From Adenophora triphylla var. japonica (lineage: Eukaryota > Streptophyta > Magnoliopsida > Asterales > Campanulaceae): a stretch of 64,000 nt of DNA. Within the stretch, counting starts at the first letter, position 1; each line of letters starts with the position of its first letter. The position numbers and the translations under genes are program-made. This document shows, one piece after another, positions 1 to 10,628 of this stretch. The notes beneath the pieces are model-generated. The model saw only the letters and a program-made list of their open reading frames with translations. It was not told where the DNA came from and ran no database searches. The stretch is taken from the NCBI GenBank assembly GCA_022495995.1, contig JAFEMH010003623.1:1-64000 (forward strand), written 5' to 3'.

Positions 1-324
1 GATAGCACGCATGAATAATTTCTTTGCATTCATCTCATTCATAAAAAATAAATCACCTCATTTGCAAAAATCCCACATGCAAAAGTCAGAGTCCCGGATT
101 CTAAGGCAAATTTTCAAGTCACCTCATATTTCAAAAATGGCAAATCGCCCATTCTTTTTCAAATAAAATGCATATTTGGGTTACCCATTATACTCAACGA
201 AGCATGCAAATCATCAAATTCAAATTTCAATGAGCAAAAGAACAAGGGTTTTCAATTTTTCAAAAATTAAAAACTCCCTATTCGAATAAAAATCAAAAAA
301 ACAATAAATGGGTTCAAAATATAC

Positions 325-430
325 CGTGCGAAGATCCGGTTCGGTGGACCAATGCCGCCACATATCGGGAGTAGGGTTCCTCGCGTCAATCGACATTGCG
401 GTAAAGCGAATAATGCCTCCGCAATTCACT
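325..430 (-). pseudogene. Possible antisense exon of family B
   Basis: On the minus strand an open stretch with an RNPTPD-type string ends at a GT (donor-like CGCACG/GTATAT) near 325. It sits where exon 1 of the antisense PMD gene lies in family A, and a palindrome-like GTCCGCGCCGGAC lies upstream of it at 679-691. Resemblance to family A exon 1 (RNPD, then a donor) is weak and the upstream frame has stops. It could be chance; the placement is the main support. Confidence 0.22.
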
Positions 431-825
431 TACGTGAGCTCTAGCCTCCTCTCCGCAATCGGACCGCATCCTTGACCTTGGATAGCGGCTTCCCCGTGCT
501 CCATGCATCCAAAGATCGAAGAAAATCAGAAGGAATTGGAAGCTTTTTTTCGATCAACAATGGCATTTTTTCTCTCTCTCTCTCTCCTCTCGTCTCCGTC
601 AAACCGAAGTGAGGAAGAAGAAGAAGAGAAAGCCGCGACCCTTTTTAAAACTCCTGTCTCCATTCTTCGCTCCTGCCGTCCGCGCCGGACAGGAATTTGA
701 GTGGTAAAATTCCTTATTTTTTCCCTTTAAAAATCTCGTGCTTTGCGAGAATGATCCTGACTTAACCATAGGTTAACCAAAGTTGACCCAAGTTAGCCCT
801 CTTTCAAAAGAAACCTAATGGCAAG
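431..825. other. Non-coding family B internal sequence with CT-rich tract
   Basis: It holds a CT-dinucleotide run at about 570-598, an adenine/guanine-rich stretch at 612-633 and a near-palindrome GTCCGCGCCGGAC at 679-691 followed by AGGAAT. That string is shared with the family B LTR near 4079 and 5232. No convincing gene is seen. Confidence 0.5.
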
Positions 826-1350
826 AGAACGTAAGCCTGCGTTTCTCTCTAACGAAAGTTAACGGAATCCCGTTTCTTTCCACATTTTCATCCACGCACA
901 ATAGAACGTAAGCCCGTTTTCTCCATGACGTAAAGTTAATCGGAATCCCGTTTCTTTCCTCTCAGTTTTCATTAACTAGGCGGTAAAAACGTAAGCCCGT
1001 TTTCTCCAGACGAAAGTTAACGGAATCCCGTTTCTTTCCTCACATTTTTCATCCACTAGGCAGTAGAACGTAAGCCCGTTTTCTCCAACGAAAGCTAATG
1101 GAATCCCGTTTCTTTCCTCATTTTCATCTACGGCAAAGTAAACCGTAAACTTCCCGTTTTCTCTCCCAACGAAAGTTAACGGAATCCCATTTCTTTCCTC
1201 ATTTTCCATCCACACATAGTGAGAACGTAAGCCCATTTTCTCTAACGAAAGTTAACGGAATCCCCTTTCTTTCCTCATTTTCATCCTGACGACGGTAAAA
1301 CGTAAGCCCGTTTTCTCCAACGAAAGTTAACGGAATCCCGTTTCTTTCCT
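826..1350. repeat. Tandem array, units of about 75-84 bp (left part)
   Basis: About seven units each carry AACGTAAGCCCG, then CGAAAGTTAACGGAATCCCG, then TTTCTTTCCTC. The phrase GTAAGCCCG (with variants) recurs near 832, 907, 991, 1071, 1147, 1227 and 1303, giving a period of about 78 bp. The array is interrupted by an antisense LINE and resumes at 2339. Confidence 0.9.
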
Positions 1351-2338
1351 CTTTTTTTTTTTTTTTAGCGAAAGGAGACGGTACTCTAGATTTTATTAAT
1401 AACGAAAAATAAAATTACAAACATTTTTTTTTTTTTTTTTGGCTGTAAAGGAGATCTTCGTACTCCTAGATTTTATTAATAACGAAAAATAAAATTACAA
1501 ACATGATGGGGGACATGACAACCTCAACCACCGAGGAAAAAAGCAGGGGGAGTTCTTACCACAACCTTTCGTAAGATCCCTCTACAATAAAGTGGAAGGG
1601 AACTAAAATTAAAAGATACATCAATAATAAAATGAAAATTCAAAACAACTAAAACCAAACCAAGACCTAAAATAATGCGTATAAACGAGGGGAAATGGCC
1701 CACCAGAAACACATCTCTACTGTGTGACACTCCGGGCATCACACGGCCAAGAGACTTGCGTGGCGGCGCGCACAAGACAACCCAGGAGCCTGCTTGGGCG
1801 ACCGCCCAAGCCAAAAAACAAGAACAAACAAGGCGGCAACATCAACTTGTCGGATCGGCCCCAACGGAGAAATGCCCACGCAGTAGACCACGAGCCATTG
1901 CGGCAAACAACAACACGGCGGAAATAAAAGTTTTTTGGAGAGAAAGGTATACCATTTTTGTCAAGCATATATGCACCTTGGACATCTTTGGGAAGATCAA
2001 CAAAAGAAAAAGAAATTAATATGGGATTTGGAGTTGGCGGCAAATATATTAGCAATACCATCGCAACTCTATTGCCTTCTCTCGAGAATATGGGTGATAT
2101 GAACTTCCGAAAACTCATCAAATAGAGAATCTTATTAATGATATAATGAATTCGCCTATGTGAATACTGATAAATCTTTTCGTAATGATCTCTGCATAAG
2201 AACTTCTAATCAACCTCAAATCCATAAATTAGGGATAGCAAACTCAATAGTGCAAGCTCCAAAACTGTCCATTCAAGACACATCACTTCCGACTTCCATC
2301 ATAGTTTCTGTGAGTTTGCTCACCATTGCTATATTCCT
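1351..2338 (-). mobile_element. 5'-truncated LINE, antisense, inside the tandem array
   Basis: The poly(A) tail appears as a T run at 1352-1366. It is followed by the 3'-UTR signature shared with the other LINEs here, the complement of AATAAAATCTAG and of GTTGTCATGTCCCCCA. Further right, the minus strand keeps a decayed RNase H end (HITHI..., REGNRVA). The 12-bp string CGTTTCTTTCCT occurs at 1339-1350 and 2339-2350, immediately outside both ends, as expected of a target-site duplication. A second T run at 1423-1440 with a repeated 3' tail (1441-1503) shows that the tail is doubled. No intact frame remains. Confidence 0.85.
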
Positions 2339-2735
2339 CGTTTCTTTCCTTCTATTTTCATCCCCCTTGACAAGCGGTAAACTGTAAGTTTCCCGATTTC
2401 TCCAAATAAAAGTTAACGAATAACGAATCCCACATTTCTTTCCTTCTTATTTCCATCGGCCCAAGAGTTTTTGAACTAACGTATAGGCTTGATTCCCATT
2501 CGGAATACGTAGGTAGCCTACCATAGGTCTAGCCACTCGACCAACACGGTCATCCTTTCCCACAGCAGTAAAATGTAAGCCCGTTTTCTCCAACGAAAGT
2601 TAACGAAATCCCGTTTCTTTCCTCATTTTCATCTACGGAAGTAAAACGTAAGCCCGTTTTTCTCCAACGAAAGCCAACGGAATCCCGTTTCTTTCCTCGT
2701 TTCCATCGGCGGCACAAACGTAAGACCGATCCCTT
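2339..2735. repeat. Tandem array of about 78-bp units (right part) with box sequence
   Basis: The array broken at 1350 continues here: one diverged unit at 2339-2440 and two good units at 2565-2735 (GTAAGCCCG at 2576 and 2651). Between them, at about 2490-2560, lies a GCTTGATTCC...TACGTAGGTAGCC box like the one at 3649-3715. Confidence 0.85.
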
Positions 2736-2747
2736 CAAGTGAAGTCT

Positions 2748-3495
2748 ACCAAAGGACCATCTTCAAGGTCCGAGGCACCTAAAACGCCATCTTTAAGGTC
2801 TGAGGCACCTAAAACACCATCTTCAAGGTTCGAGGCACCTAAAACGCCATCTTCAAGGTTCGAGACACCTAAAACGCCATCTTTAAGGTCCAAGGCACCT
2901 AAAACGCCATCTTTAAGGTTTGAGGCACCTAAAATGCCATCATCAAGGTCTGAGGCACCTAAAACGCCATCATCAAGATCTGAGGCACCTAAAATGCCAT
3001 CTTCAAGGTCCGAGGCACCTAAAACGCCATCTTCAAGGTCCGAGGCACCTAAAACGCCATCTTTAAGGCTTGAGGCACCTAAAATGCCATCTTCAAGGTT
3101 CGAGGCACCTAAAACGCCATCTTCAAGGTCTGAGGCACCTAAAATGCCATCTTTATGGTCTGAGGCACCTAAAATGCCATCTTTAAGGTTCGAGGCACCT
3201 AAAATACCATCACCAAGGTTCGAGGCACCTAAAATGATGACAAGGTCCGAGGCACCTAAAACGCCATCTTTAAGGTCTGAGGCACCTAAAACGCCATCTT
3301 CAAGGTTCGAGGCACCTAAAATGCCATCTTTAAGGTCCGAGGCACCTAAAATGCCATCTTTAAAGGTTCGAGGCACCTAAAACGCCATCTTTAAGGTCCG
3401 AGACACCTAAAATGCCATCTTCAAGGTCCTAAAACTCCATCTTTAAGGTTCGAGGCACCTAAAACGCCATCTTCAAGGCTTGAGGCACCTAAATG
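2748..3495. repeat. Tandem array, 30-bp unit, about 25 copies
   Basis: The unit is close to CCGAGGCACCTAAAACGCCA followed by TCTTCAAGGT; two units fill each 60 bases almost perfectly. Changes are mainly C/T transitions. Because 30 is a multiple of three, both strands show long repetitive open frames. These have low complexity and no start context, so I treat them as a by-product of the repeat. Confidence 0.95.
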
Positions 3496-3830
3496 CTATC
3501 ACTTCGGTTTTGACACGAAACACGAGGAAAGCGATAAATCGCAATCATCCTCTGATTCGACAAACCGAAATCATTACCAGGTTGACGTCCTAAAACAGTC
3601 ACTCTAGGGTCGATGTCTGAAGATAGTCGAAAGACCCGAACTACGACCGGCTTGATTCCTCTTAAGGATACGTAGGTAGCCTACCATTAGGTTCAGCCAT
3701 CAGACCAAAATGGTCATTCCTTTTCCGAGCGGTCTGACCAAAATGGTCACCCTCTTCTCCCCAGGAGATTGGGACCTCACTTTTATCGACGACCCCACTT
3801 CCTCCAAAAGTGCCGTCACCGAGGGGCTAC
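3496..3830 (+). other. Family B region before the 3' LTR: box motif and polypurine tract
   Basis: Contains GCTTGATTCC, GGATACGTAGGTAGCC and GACCAAAATGGTC (3649-3750), then CCCACTTCCTCC and GAGGGGCTAC directly before the LTR. The same string of boxes precedes the family A LTR at 32780-32887, so this is probably the conserved plus-strand priming region. Confidence 0.65.
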
Positions 3831-5521
3831 TGTAAATGTCCCAATCTGAGCCGCCAATGTTCCTTCAGCCCAATTTAACGACTTCCACGTCAAATAAACA
3901 TTTAAGGGCATTTTGGTCACTTCCTAAGGCAATTTAAACAAGAAAGGACCATAAAGGAATAACAAAAATAGGTCAAAAATCGGTTGGGAAGAGTCATTTC
4001 CAAGAAATTGACCAACTTTTCATTAAATGCAAGCAGCCAAAACTGCTTTCTGCAAAGTCAGGCACGCCAACATCCCCATCCGCGCGGACAGGAATGAGAC
4101 TCAGTCTCGTCCGCGTGGATACCTTTGAAACCTAAAATCAGCCTATAAATTAAATCATTCTCTCTCAATTTAAAGGATCCAAAATTCGAACCCTACTGTT
4201 ATATTCACGAAAATCCCAGAAAATAGCCTAACACTCACCCAAAAACACTAATCTAAACACAAAATCCAAACACAAATCTTGATCATATTCAAACCCCAAA
4301 CACAAATCCAAGGAAGATAGGGTACAACCATTGGTAAACCCTCCTTCTCCTTACCTTAATCTCCCTCATCCATGCATACATCTCACATTTTAAAGATGTA
4401 ACTTGCTCATTTACTTGATTGTTCATCTCTTGTCCTAGATCCAAGAGGATCTCCATGGAGTTCATCTCCATGGATGATTCTCTACAAGGATCCACATCCT
4501 CTTAAATTGTTGCTTCTCTTTTTACATTAACTAGTTATTACTTGGTCTCTTGGCCTAAAGTGTGGTCACCTTGGAGTTCATCTCCATGGATGATCACACT
4601 AAATGGTTCATATTCTTATTTTCATCTTCTTTCATGTTAATTAGTTCTTACTTGACCTAAAATGTGGTCATCTTGGAATAAATTTCCATGGATGACCATT
4701 TTAAATGGTCTAAATTGTTTTACTTCCTTGTAAATGTTTTTCCCTAACCTAAGATGTTCACCTTGGAACAATTTTCATGGATGAAGATCATTGAGGTTCA
4801 TAGGTTACAAAAAGGGTGAAGTTAATACATTGAGTTCAAAGATCTCAAGGATTGTCATCTTAATGACCACCTTAGAAATCCACTCTAAGGTTGATACACC
4901 CTTAACCTAAATTCAATTTCATACATTAATCTTTGTTTTATGTAAAATCTCCCCATCCCAAGCAAATGAAATGCTTCCAAGTCCTAATGTACCCTAAGGA
5001 TGGCTTGATATAGTAGATCATCACTAATCATGTTTAGTGATCACTAATCAAAGCCTAAGAAAAGTGGGGACAAGCATGGATGCAAAATTCAAAAATGTTT
5101 TTACTTATCATTTTCTGTTGCAAACTCAGGTTCGATTCTCAGAACTCCAGTTGACATTCGAATTTACAGAATCGGGGAAAGCCGCAAAGAATATTTCTTG
5201 TCCCATCCGCGAACGAATTGACCCTCGCTGCGGTCCGCGCGGACAAGAATACAATGGGACAGACATTTTGTTTTTCAGTCATTTTTCACTCACGAAGCAC
5301 ACTTGTTTTGATAAATTTCGGTCCAGTCGATCGAAACTCTTATTTCCGTAGAAAATTCCTTTTGCAAAACACACACACACACATAAATGGTTTCAAGTTA
5401 GGAAGACTCGTTTTACGAAGGCATTCCGGCGAACACTAATGTTCTTCCCGGAATGTAACGTGACCTCCGAACTCACTTCTCTCATTTTGGGCATTTTTCA
5501 AAGTTTTGGCCCTTAAACTAA
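3831..5521 (+). repeat. LTR of family B Ty3/gypsy element
   Basis: It starts TGTAAATGTCCCAATCTGAG, directly comparable with the family A start TGTAAGTACCCCAATCTGGA. A TATA box (CCTATAAATTAAA) lies at 4142. GTCCGCGCGGAC, a perfect 12-bp palindrome, lies at 5232-5243, and TCCGCGCGGAC at 4079. The 3' end shares TGACCTCCGAACTCA with family A. Length is about 1.69 kb. The exact 3' end is uncertain because no terminal CA is obvious. Confidence 0.7.
4370..4800 (+). repeat. Degenerate tandem repeat inside the family B LTR
   Basis: The phrase CTTGGA...TCCATGGATGA recurs at about 4455, 4570, 4670 and 4765 with spacing of roughly 90-116 bp, separated by similar CTTACTTGG and TGTGGTCA segments. It lies in the transcribed part of the LTR, after the TATA box. 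Confidence 0.6.
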
Positions 5522-5529
5522 AAACGGCG

Positions 5530-5540
5530 TGGCGACTCCG
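5530..5540 (+). other. Primer binding site candidate, family B
   Basis: TGGCGACTCCG starts 9 bases after the LTR end in the context AAAACGGCG, the same context as TGGCGACTCT after the family A LTR. It has the TGG start expected of a tRNA primer site. I cannot name the tRNA without a comparison. Confidence 0.6.
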
Positions 5541-5562
5541 TTTGATTTTCAAAAAGAAAGAA

Positions 5563-6474
5563 AAATCGATCATCATCACAAGATTGCATAATTTCTTGTG
5601 CCAATAAAACATTCTCATGAATGACTCTACCTTGAACAAACCCACTTTGCTCAGGGATATAATGCGAGGGAGAATGGGGTCTAGACGACATGTTAATAAC
5701 TTTGTAACAACCTTATTGCAGAAATTACAAAGGCTAATCGGACGCAAGTCTGAAAAGGAAGAAGGAGACTCCACTTTTGGAATTGTGACGATTAAGGTAC
5801 TAGTCCAAACTTCTTGGCATTGGAAACCCGAAAGAAATCACCAATAGCATGCACGAGATCAACCATTATGATGTCCCAGTGACCCTTATAAAATTCCCCG
5901 AAAAACCATCCGGTCCACCGCACTTTGCCCATTCATAGAAAACCACTGTCGAACTTCATCCTCATTAGAACAGTAGTAAGCGTAGTATTATCCTCTTACG
6001 TTATCAATCTAGGAATAAGAAATAGGAAATCATCAGAAGGAGCCTCACAATAACCTTGTAGCTGATCCGAATAGAACCTTATAGCCTCCTCTTTAATTTC
6101 ATCTTTCTCTTTAATCCACACTCCATCTCTATTCTTGATTTTATGAATACATAATTTCTGCCTCTTTTTCTTAACAACAGAATGAAAGAACTTTGTATTT
6201 CTATCCCCCTCCTTTAACCACTTTAAATTAGCTTTTTGGGCCCATAAGTCTTCATCCAATTTCAGCTTCGAAAGTAATTGAGCCTGAGCTAAATTTAGAG
6301 CAGCTCTCGAATCTTCATTACCAAGAGTTTGATATTGAACTTCCTTGGCCAAAACTTCATCTTCAGCATTTTTAATTTTCTGATCAATTCTCCCAAACAC
6401 TCGCTTATTCCAATCCGAAATGGTCTTCCGAAGCTGCCCAAGTTTCTTTGTAAAGCACACCATAGGTCTTCCAT
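5563..6474 (-). pseudogene. LINE ORF2 fragment: pre-RT linker and RT N-terminus
   Basis: The minus strand shows WNKRVFG, then WLKEGDRNTKFFH (about 6200), a hallmark of plant LINE ORF2 just before RT. After a frame break come FSDLRPISLCN and the RT fingers (5600-5770). The active-site region is absent, so it cannot be functional. It belongs to the same insertion as the plus-strand arm to the right, in inverted orientation. Confidence 0.8.
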
Positions 6475-6580
6475 CCATAGTTTCTTTGTTGTATTTGGGT
6501 TGTCCGTTGTATACGGGCAAATTGCAAAGCACGCCATAGTTTCTTTGTTGTATTTGGGTTGTCCGTTGTATACGGGCAAA
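6475..6580 (+). repeat. 47-bp direct repeat at the LINE inversion junction
   Basis: CCATAGTTTCTTTGTTG... through GGGCAAA is present at 6475-6521 and again at 6534-6580, separated by TTGCAAAGCACG. Both copies carry plus-oriented LINE sequence (YLGCPLYTG), so the start of the right arm is duplicated at the junction. Confidence 0.85.
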
Positions 6581-7860
6581 AAGAAGATCAACCTCTTTGC
6601 TCCCCTTATTAGAAAGATGGAATCAAGGCTTGCTTCTTGGAAAGGTAAATTACTTTCTTATGGAGCTAAACTCACCCTTATTCAATCTTGCCTTGCTGCT
6701 ATGCCTCTTTATTATTTATCTCTCATTGATCCTCTAAAAGGGATCTTTCGTGCATTGGAAAGGATTATTATGAGATTTTTCTGGACTTCTAATGATGGGG
6801 AGAAGAAATGTCATTGGCTTTCTTGGGAAAAAATGAGCTGGCCGATTGAAGAGGGCGGTTTGGGGATTCAAAAATTTGAAGATATGGCTATGGCTTTCTC
6901 CATGAAACTTTGGTAGCGTTTGCGTACCTCAAAATCCTTGTGGGGCGATCTTATGTTGGCTAAATATTGTTGGGGTATACATCCTATGGATGCTTTTACC
7001 CCTTTATTCTCATCTCATATTTGGATGCTACCCCTTCTCTTGAATCCTTGAATCACATTCTTCTTCATGGTGATATTGACTTTCATGTGTGGAATTTCTT
7101 TGGAAATCTGATTGGTTTCCAAATCTCGGGTGTTACTATCATGAAAAGGATGATTGCTTGGAATGCTTCTAAAAATTCTAAGCTTAGTCGGGCTGTGTTA
7201 TGGTTGGGAGATATTCTTCCGAGTTTTATTTGTTGGGAGCTTTGGAAGCACATAAATAAATGTAGGTTTGATGATGCAACTCCTAGTTGGGAAAAGGTTC
7301 GTAATAATATTCAATTCCACATAAGTGAAGTTCTTAGAGCCCACGGGCTATCCTTATATGTTATTCCTCGGGTCAAGCTTGTGTCTTGGTCCCCCCCCCA
7401 TCTGAGGGTCAAATTAAAGTTAATACAGATGGTGCTTCTCGTGGAAATCCGGGCATTGCTTCGGGTGGTGGTATCTTGCGTCATCATGATGGGTCTTTTA
7501 TTTATGCTTTTTCTCATTTTTATGGTAATGCTACTAACATGGTTGCTGAAGCTAGGGCTGCTCTTGATGGGATTACTCAAGCTAGGATAATGGGCTTTAA
7601 TTCTATTTGGCTTGAGGTGGATTCTGAAGTGTTGTATCTCATCTTACTTCGCAAATGCAATATTCCTTGGGAGATTTGGTACTACATTCAAGAGATTTTC
7701 AGACTCATGGAAGATTTGTCTATTCATGTAACTCATGTATACAGGAAAGGTAATAAAGTGGCGGTATCTTGCAAATATCTCGACCTCTCGAGCAAGTGGA
7801 TTTTCATTTTCCTTCATTGGAGTCTTGCCCCAGGCCGTGCCGAGCCTTATTTACTTTGAT
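6526..7860 (+). pseudogene. LINE ORF2 fragment: RT C-terminus, zinc-binding domain, RNase H
   Basis: The RT thumb region (YLGCPLYTG, SRLASWKGKLLS) is at about 6545-6660, followed by IEEGGLGI. A stop interrupts at 6916 and a deletion near 7020 joins to the zinc-binding region (ESLNHILLHGD, W..FGNLIGF). RNase H begins near 7400 with NTDGASRGNPG, then AEARAALDG and EVDSE, and HVYRKGNKVA near 7740. The aspartate that normally follows in VAD is missing (VAVSC). Frame changes and stops make it a pseudogene. Confidence 0.8.
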
Positions 7861-8092
7861 CAGATTTTGTTTCCCAACATTAGACGGTAAGTTTGTTTTT
7901 ATGTTGATGTATTTTCTTTTGTCTTTTAGATTCCCCCCCTTTGTGTTGAGGATCTTACAGGTTGTGTAAGAACTCCCCTAGGTTTTTGTTTACGGTGGTT
8001 AAGGTTGTCATGTCCCCCACCATGTTTGTAATTTTATTTTTCGTTATTAATAAAATCTAGGGAGTACCGTCTCCTTTTGCCAAAAAAAAAAA

Positions 8093-9365
8093 AGGAAGAC
8101 AGATTAGCTTGGAGGGTTAGGCGAGGTGACATTACCATTCATGAAAAATGGTTGGATGGAGATATGGGTATTATTCCTTTTGACCACGCTGAAGTTTCCT
8201 CTCTTTTCCATAATGGCTCTCCTCGTATTGATCATATCCGAGAGACTTATGGCCAGCAACTTATGTCTCTTATAAACTCTCAGGATATCTTTCTTTCGGA
8301 CAAGGAGGATGTCCCTATATGGAAGCCTTCTTCTAATGGCAAATTTTCGATTACTCGCTTGGAGAGAATGTCGTTCAAGTCGTGGGCACTCTATTATTTC
8401 TTCTTATTGCTGGAGCAAGTATATCCCAAAAAAGATTTCAGTTTTCCTTTGGCGTGCTTTGCATAATGGTTTGCCTACGGATGAGAGAATTCGGTCTAAA
8501 GGTATCCTCCTTGCATCTAAATGCAATTGTTGTTTGGCTGCAACGGAAGAATCCATTGCGCATATTCTGGTCCATGGGGATATTGCCAAGAAAGTTTGGG
8601 AATTCTTTAGTAGAATGTGTAGTATTCGATGTTTCATGGGGAGTTTGGATCAGATCATCATTTGTTGGTGGCAAGGTCATTCTAAGGCTGATTCAAATGC
8701 CTTTTCTTGGCTGACTCGTCTTCTTCCAGCCCTTATCTTATGGGAAATTTGGTGTGCTAGAAACAAGTGCAGATTTGAAGGTGTGAATATGAACTCCAAT
8801 GCTATCATTCACAAGGTTCGTTCTCAAACTTCTTCTATTGCCTCCTCTTTTTCCCTTTCTTTCCCGAAAAAGTCAAGCAAATAATTATATTATGGATGTG
8901 TTCCATTTAGCCCCCTAAACCCGTTTCTATGCCTCATATTCGGTTGGTGGCTTGGGCTTTCCCCAAATGTTGATGGGTTTAAGGCCGAACACGGATGGAG
9001 TTTCTAAGGGCAACCCTAGAATTGCTTCAGAGGAGGTATTATTAGAGATCACATAGGAGATTTTGTTATTGGTTTTTCTCATTTTTATGGTTTTGCCAAT
9101 CCAACGTGATGGCGAGAGGCTTTAGGCTGCGAGGGATGGGCTTGTTTTAGCTCAAACACATGGTTTTCATCGTGTTTGGTTTAGAGGTAGATTATCGAGA
9201 GTTTTTGATGCGTATTCTTATTCGGGAGTACCATATCCCATGGACTATTTGGTATGTTATCTCCCATATTCATAGATTAATGGAGCAAATGGATGTTCGA
9301 GTCACTCATATCCTTCGGGAAGGTAATGGTGTAGCAGATGGTCTTGCCAATGTTCTTTGCAAATG
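8093..9365 (+). pseudogene. LINE ORF2 C-terminal fragment with RNase H
   Basis: Starts with RLAWRVRRGDITIHEKWL, the conserved region after RT, then PIWKPSSNGKFSI. After a frameshift near 8380 it continues with the zinc-binding region (KISVFLWRALHNGLPT, CNCCLAATEES, HILVHGD) to about 8884. RNase H follows in broken frames at 8960-9365, ending HILREGNGVADGLAN. The final VAD aspartate is kept here, unlike the neighbouring LINE. Several frameshifts and stops; no function expected. Confidence 0.75.
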
Positions 9366-9709
9366 AAGCAAGAAATTTCACTTTTACATCTCTTAGTGAC
9401 ATTCCTAGGCTTTGTAAAGGCTGTTTTGTCTTGGACAAAGCTAGGACCCCCCATGCTCGGTTTAATTAGCTTTATGACCAGATTTCTATATATATTGTAT
9501 TCGATTTTTGTAGGCCCCCCTCCCTCTATTGTAAAGGACCATACGACGTGTGTATGGTCATCCCCTTTGATTTCCTTTTTCTGGTGGTTGAGGTTGTCAT
9601 GTCCCCCACCATGTTTGTACCTTTTTTCATTATTAAATAAAATCTAGGGAGGTGTCGTCCTCCTTTCGCCAAAAAAATAAAAATAAAAAAAAACAAAAAA
9701 AAAAACAAC
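8093..9709 (+). mobile_element. 5'-truncated LINE inserted at the poly(A) tail of the preceding LINE
   Basis: It begins right after the A run of the previous LINE and ends with ATTAAATAAAATCTAGGGAGG and an A-rich tail at 9669-9709. The product is the ORF2 C-terminal half. It is about as decayed as its neighbour and clearly of the same broad family, as shown by the shared 3'-UTR phrase GTTGTCATGTCCCCCACCAT. Confidence 0.8.
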
Positions 9710-10628
9710 GGCATTATGAAATTGGCTTACGCTTACTTTGTATCGTGATTATCATGAGAAAGGTTTGTGTGAGGAGTTTGATCAATTAAAATAGCATTAT
9801 CTGCAAAATCGCCAGTTTCATCTTCAAAATTGCCAGTTTCATCTTCAAAATTGCTTAAGCTCATCATAACCTAATAAAAATCGCCAGTTTTGAATGAAAC
9901 AATTAGGAATGATTGTAAATATATTGATTGATAGTCTATAATTGTGCCAGTGAATCATATATTACCTCAATCGAATGAAACGGATTGATATTCGATTGAA
10001 TTCGCTTTTGCTCGACGAATGTCTGTTATTCGGTTTAGGTTGTGTGTTTCTTGTGAGTTTTCGTTTGGATTTGATTTGATAAATGGCAGATGAATTTTTT
10101 TAGTGAACCGGTATCCGCTTCAATACGCGTTCATTGGGTTAAAAATGGCCCAAAAACTAGTTTTTTCATAATCTTATGAAAAACTAGTTTTTCATAAGAG
10201 AAACTCCCACAATTTTATAGTAACTCGAGATAATAAATATCACATATATATATTTATACATATTTCAATTCTTACGGTTGTGTTCATTTCGGTCTTGAAC
10301 AAATCCTTTCTTCATGAGAATTTTAGAAACTTAGCCATCTCAGTGTTCTAAAATGCGACCCCACATCAATCTCGTATAGGTACTGCTAATCAAGAATAGT
10401 CCGTTCTATTCCACCTTAAAGCTACTAGCATTATTAAGAATATTTTATTCAGCCCTTAAACATCAATTAACAACACACTTTAATTTCATCGTAGGAATGA
10501 GCATATGTGTGTTATATGCTCTCTGAGTCTTCCTTAATTAGTATGCCTATTGAACCTAGACCATGGGATCTCCAATGTTGCTAGGTTAGGTTGCCACCAA
10601 TGGAAATTATTCCATTCTTCAGCAAGTC
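9710..10628. other. AT-rich sequence without a gene
   Basis: No coding frame is seen. It holds a short direct repeat (GCCAGTTTCATCTTCAAAATT, two near-copies at about 9813-9860). At 10152-10189 there is an inverted repeat, ACTAGTTTTTTCATAA against TTATGAAAAACTAGT. The right part (10440-10628) is probably 3' untranslated sequence of the adjacent minus-strand copia. A 3' LTR matching the copia LTR at 14298 was not found. Confidence 0.5.
10152..10189. repeat. Short inverted repeat
   Basis: AACTAGTTTTTTCATAA and TTATGAAAAACTAGTTTT flank a two-base centre. It could form a hairpin in RNA from either strand. Function unknown. Confidence 0.7.

Larger units (their letters stand above)
1..5562 (+). mobile_element. 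Ty3/gypsy Tat-like element, family B, 3' part with LTR (partial)
   Basis: The order is a possible antisense exon, two tandem arrays, a purine-rich tract (GAGGGG at about 3821), an LTR starting TGTAAATGTCCC at 3831 and, after it, a primer-site-like TGGCGACTCC at 5530. The same order and several identical short boxes occur in the better preserved family A elements to the right, for example the box GATACGTAGG upstream of the polypurine tract and TGACCTCCGAACTCA near the LTR end. No gag or pol of this family lies in the window. The element runs off the left edge and is broken by LINEs at 1351 and about 5563. The lineage call is by analogy with family A. Confidence 0.65.
5563..8092 (+). mobile_element. 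LINE with inverted 5' arm (twin-priming structure)
   Basis: The left arm (5563-6474) codes on the minus strand for the segment between endonuclease and RT plus the RT fingers. The right arm (6526-8092) codes on the plus strand for the RT C-terminus, a zinc-binding RT-associated domain and RNase H, and ends in AATAAAATCTAGGGAG and poly(A) at 8081-8092. An inverted upstream segment joined to a sense 3' segment with poly(A) is the classic twin-priming product. The middle of RT is missing. Flanking target duplications were not found. Confidence 0.75.

Noticed and set aside
503..700. Small plus-strand open frame rich in Ser and Glu
   Set aside because: Arises from CT-rich and AG-rich simple sequence; no support for a gene.
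2735..3380. Two overlapping 213-codon open frames on opposite strands
   Set aside because: Pure translation of a 30-bp tandem repeat (10-residue periodicity), with no start context. The period being a multiple of three explains the open frames.
7311..7580. Minus-strand open frames opposite LINE RNase H and opposite the PMD exons
   Set aside because: Shadows of the recognised coding strand; no independent similarity.
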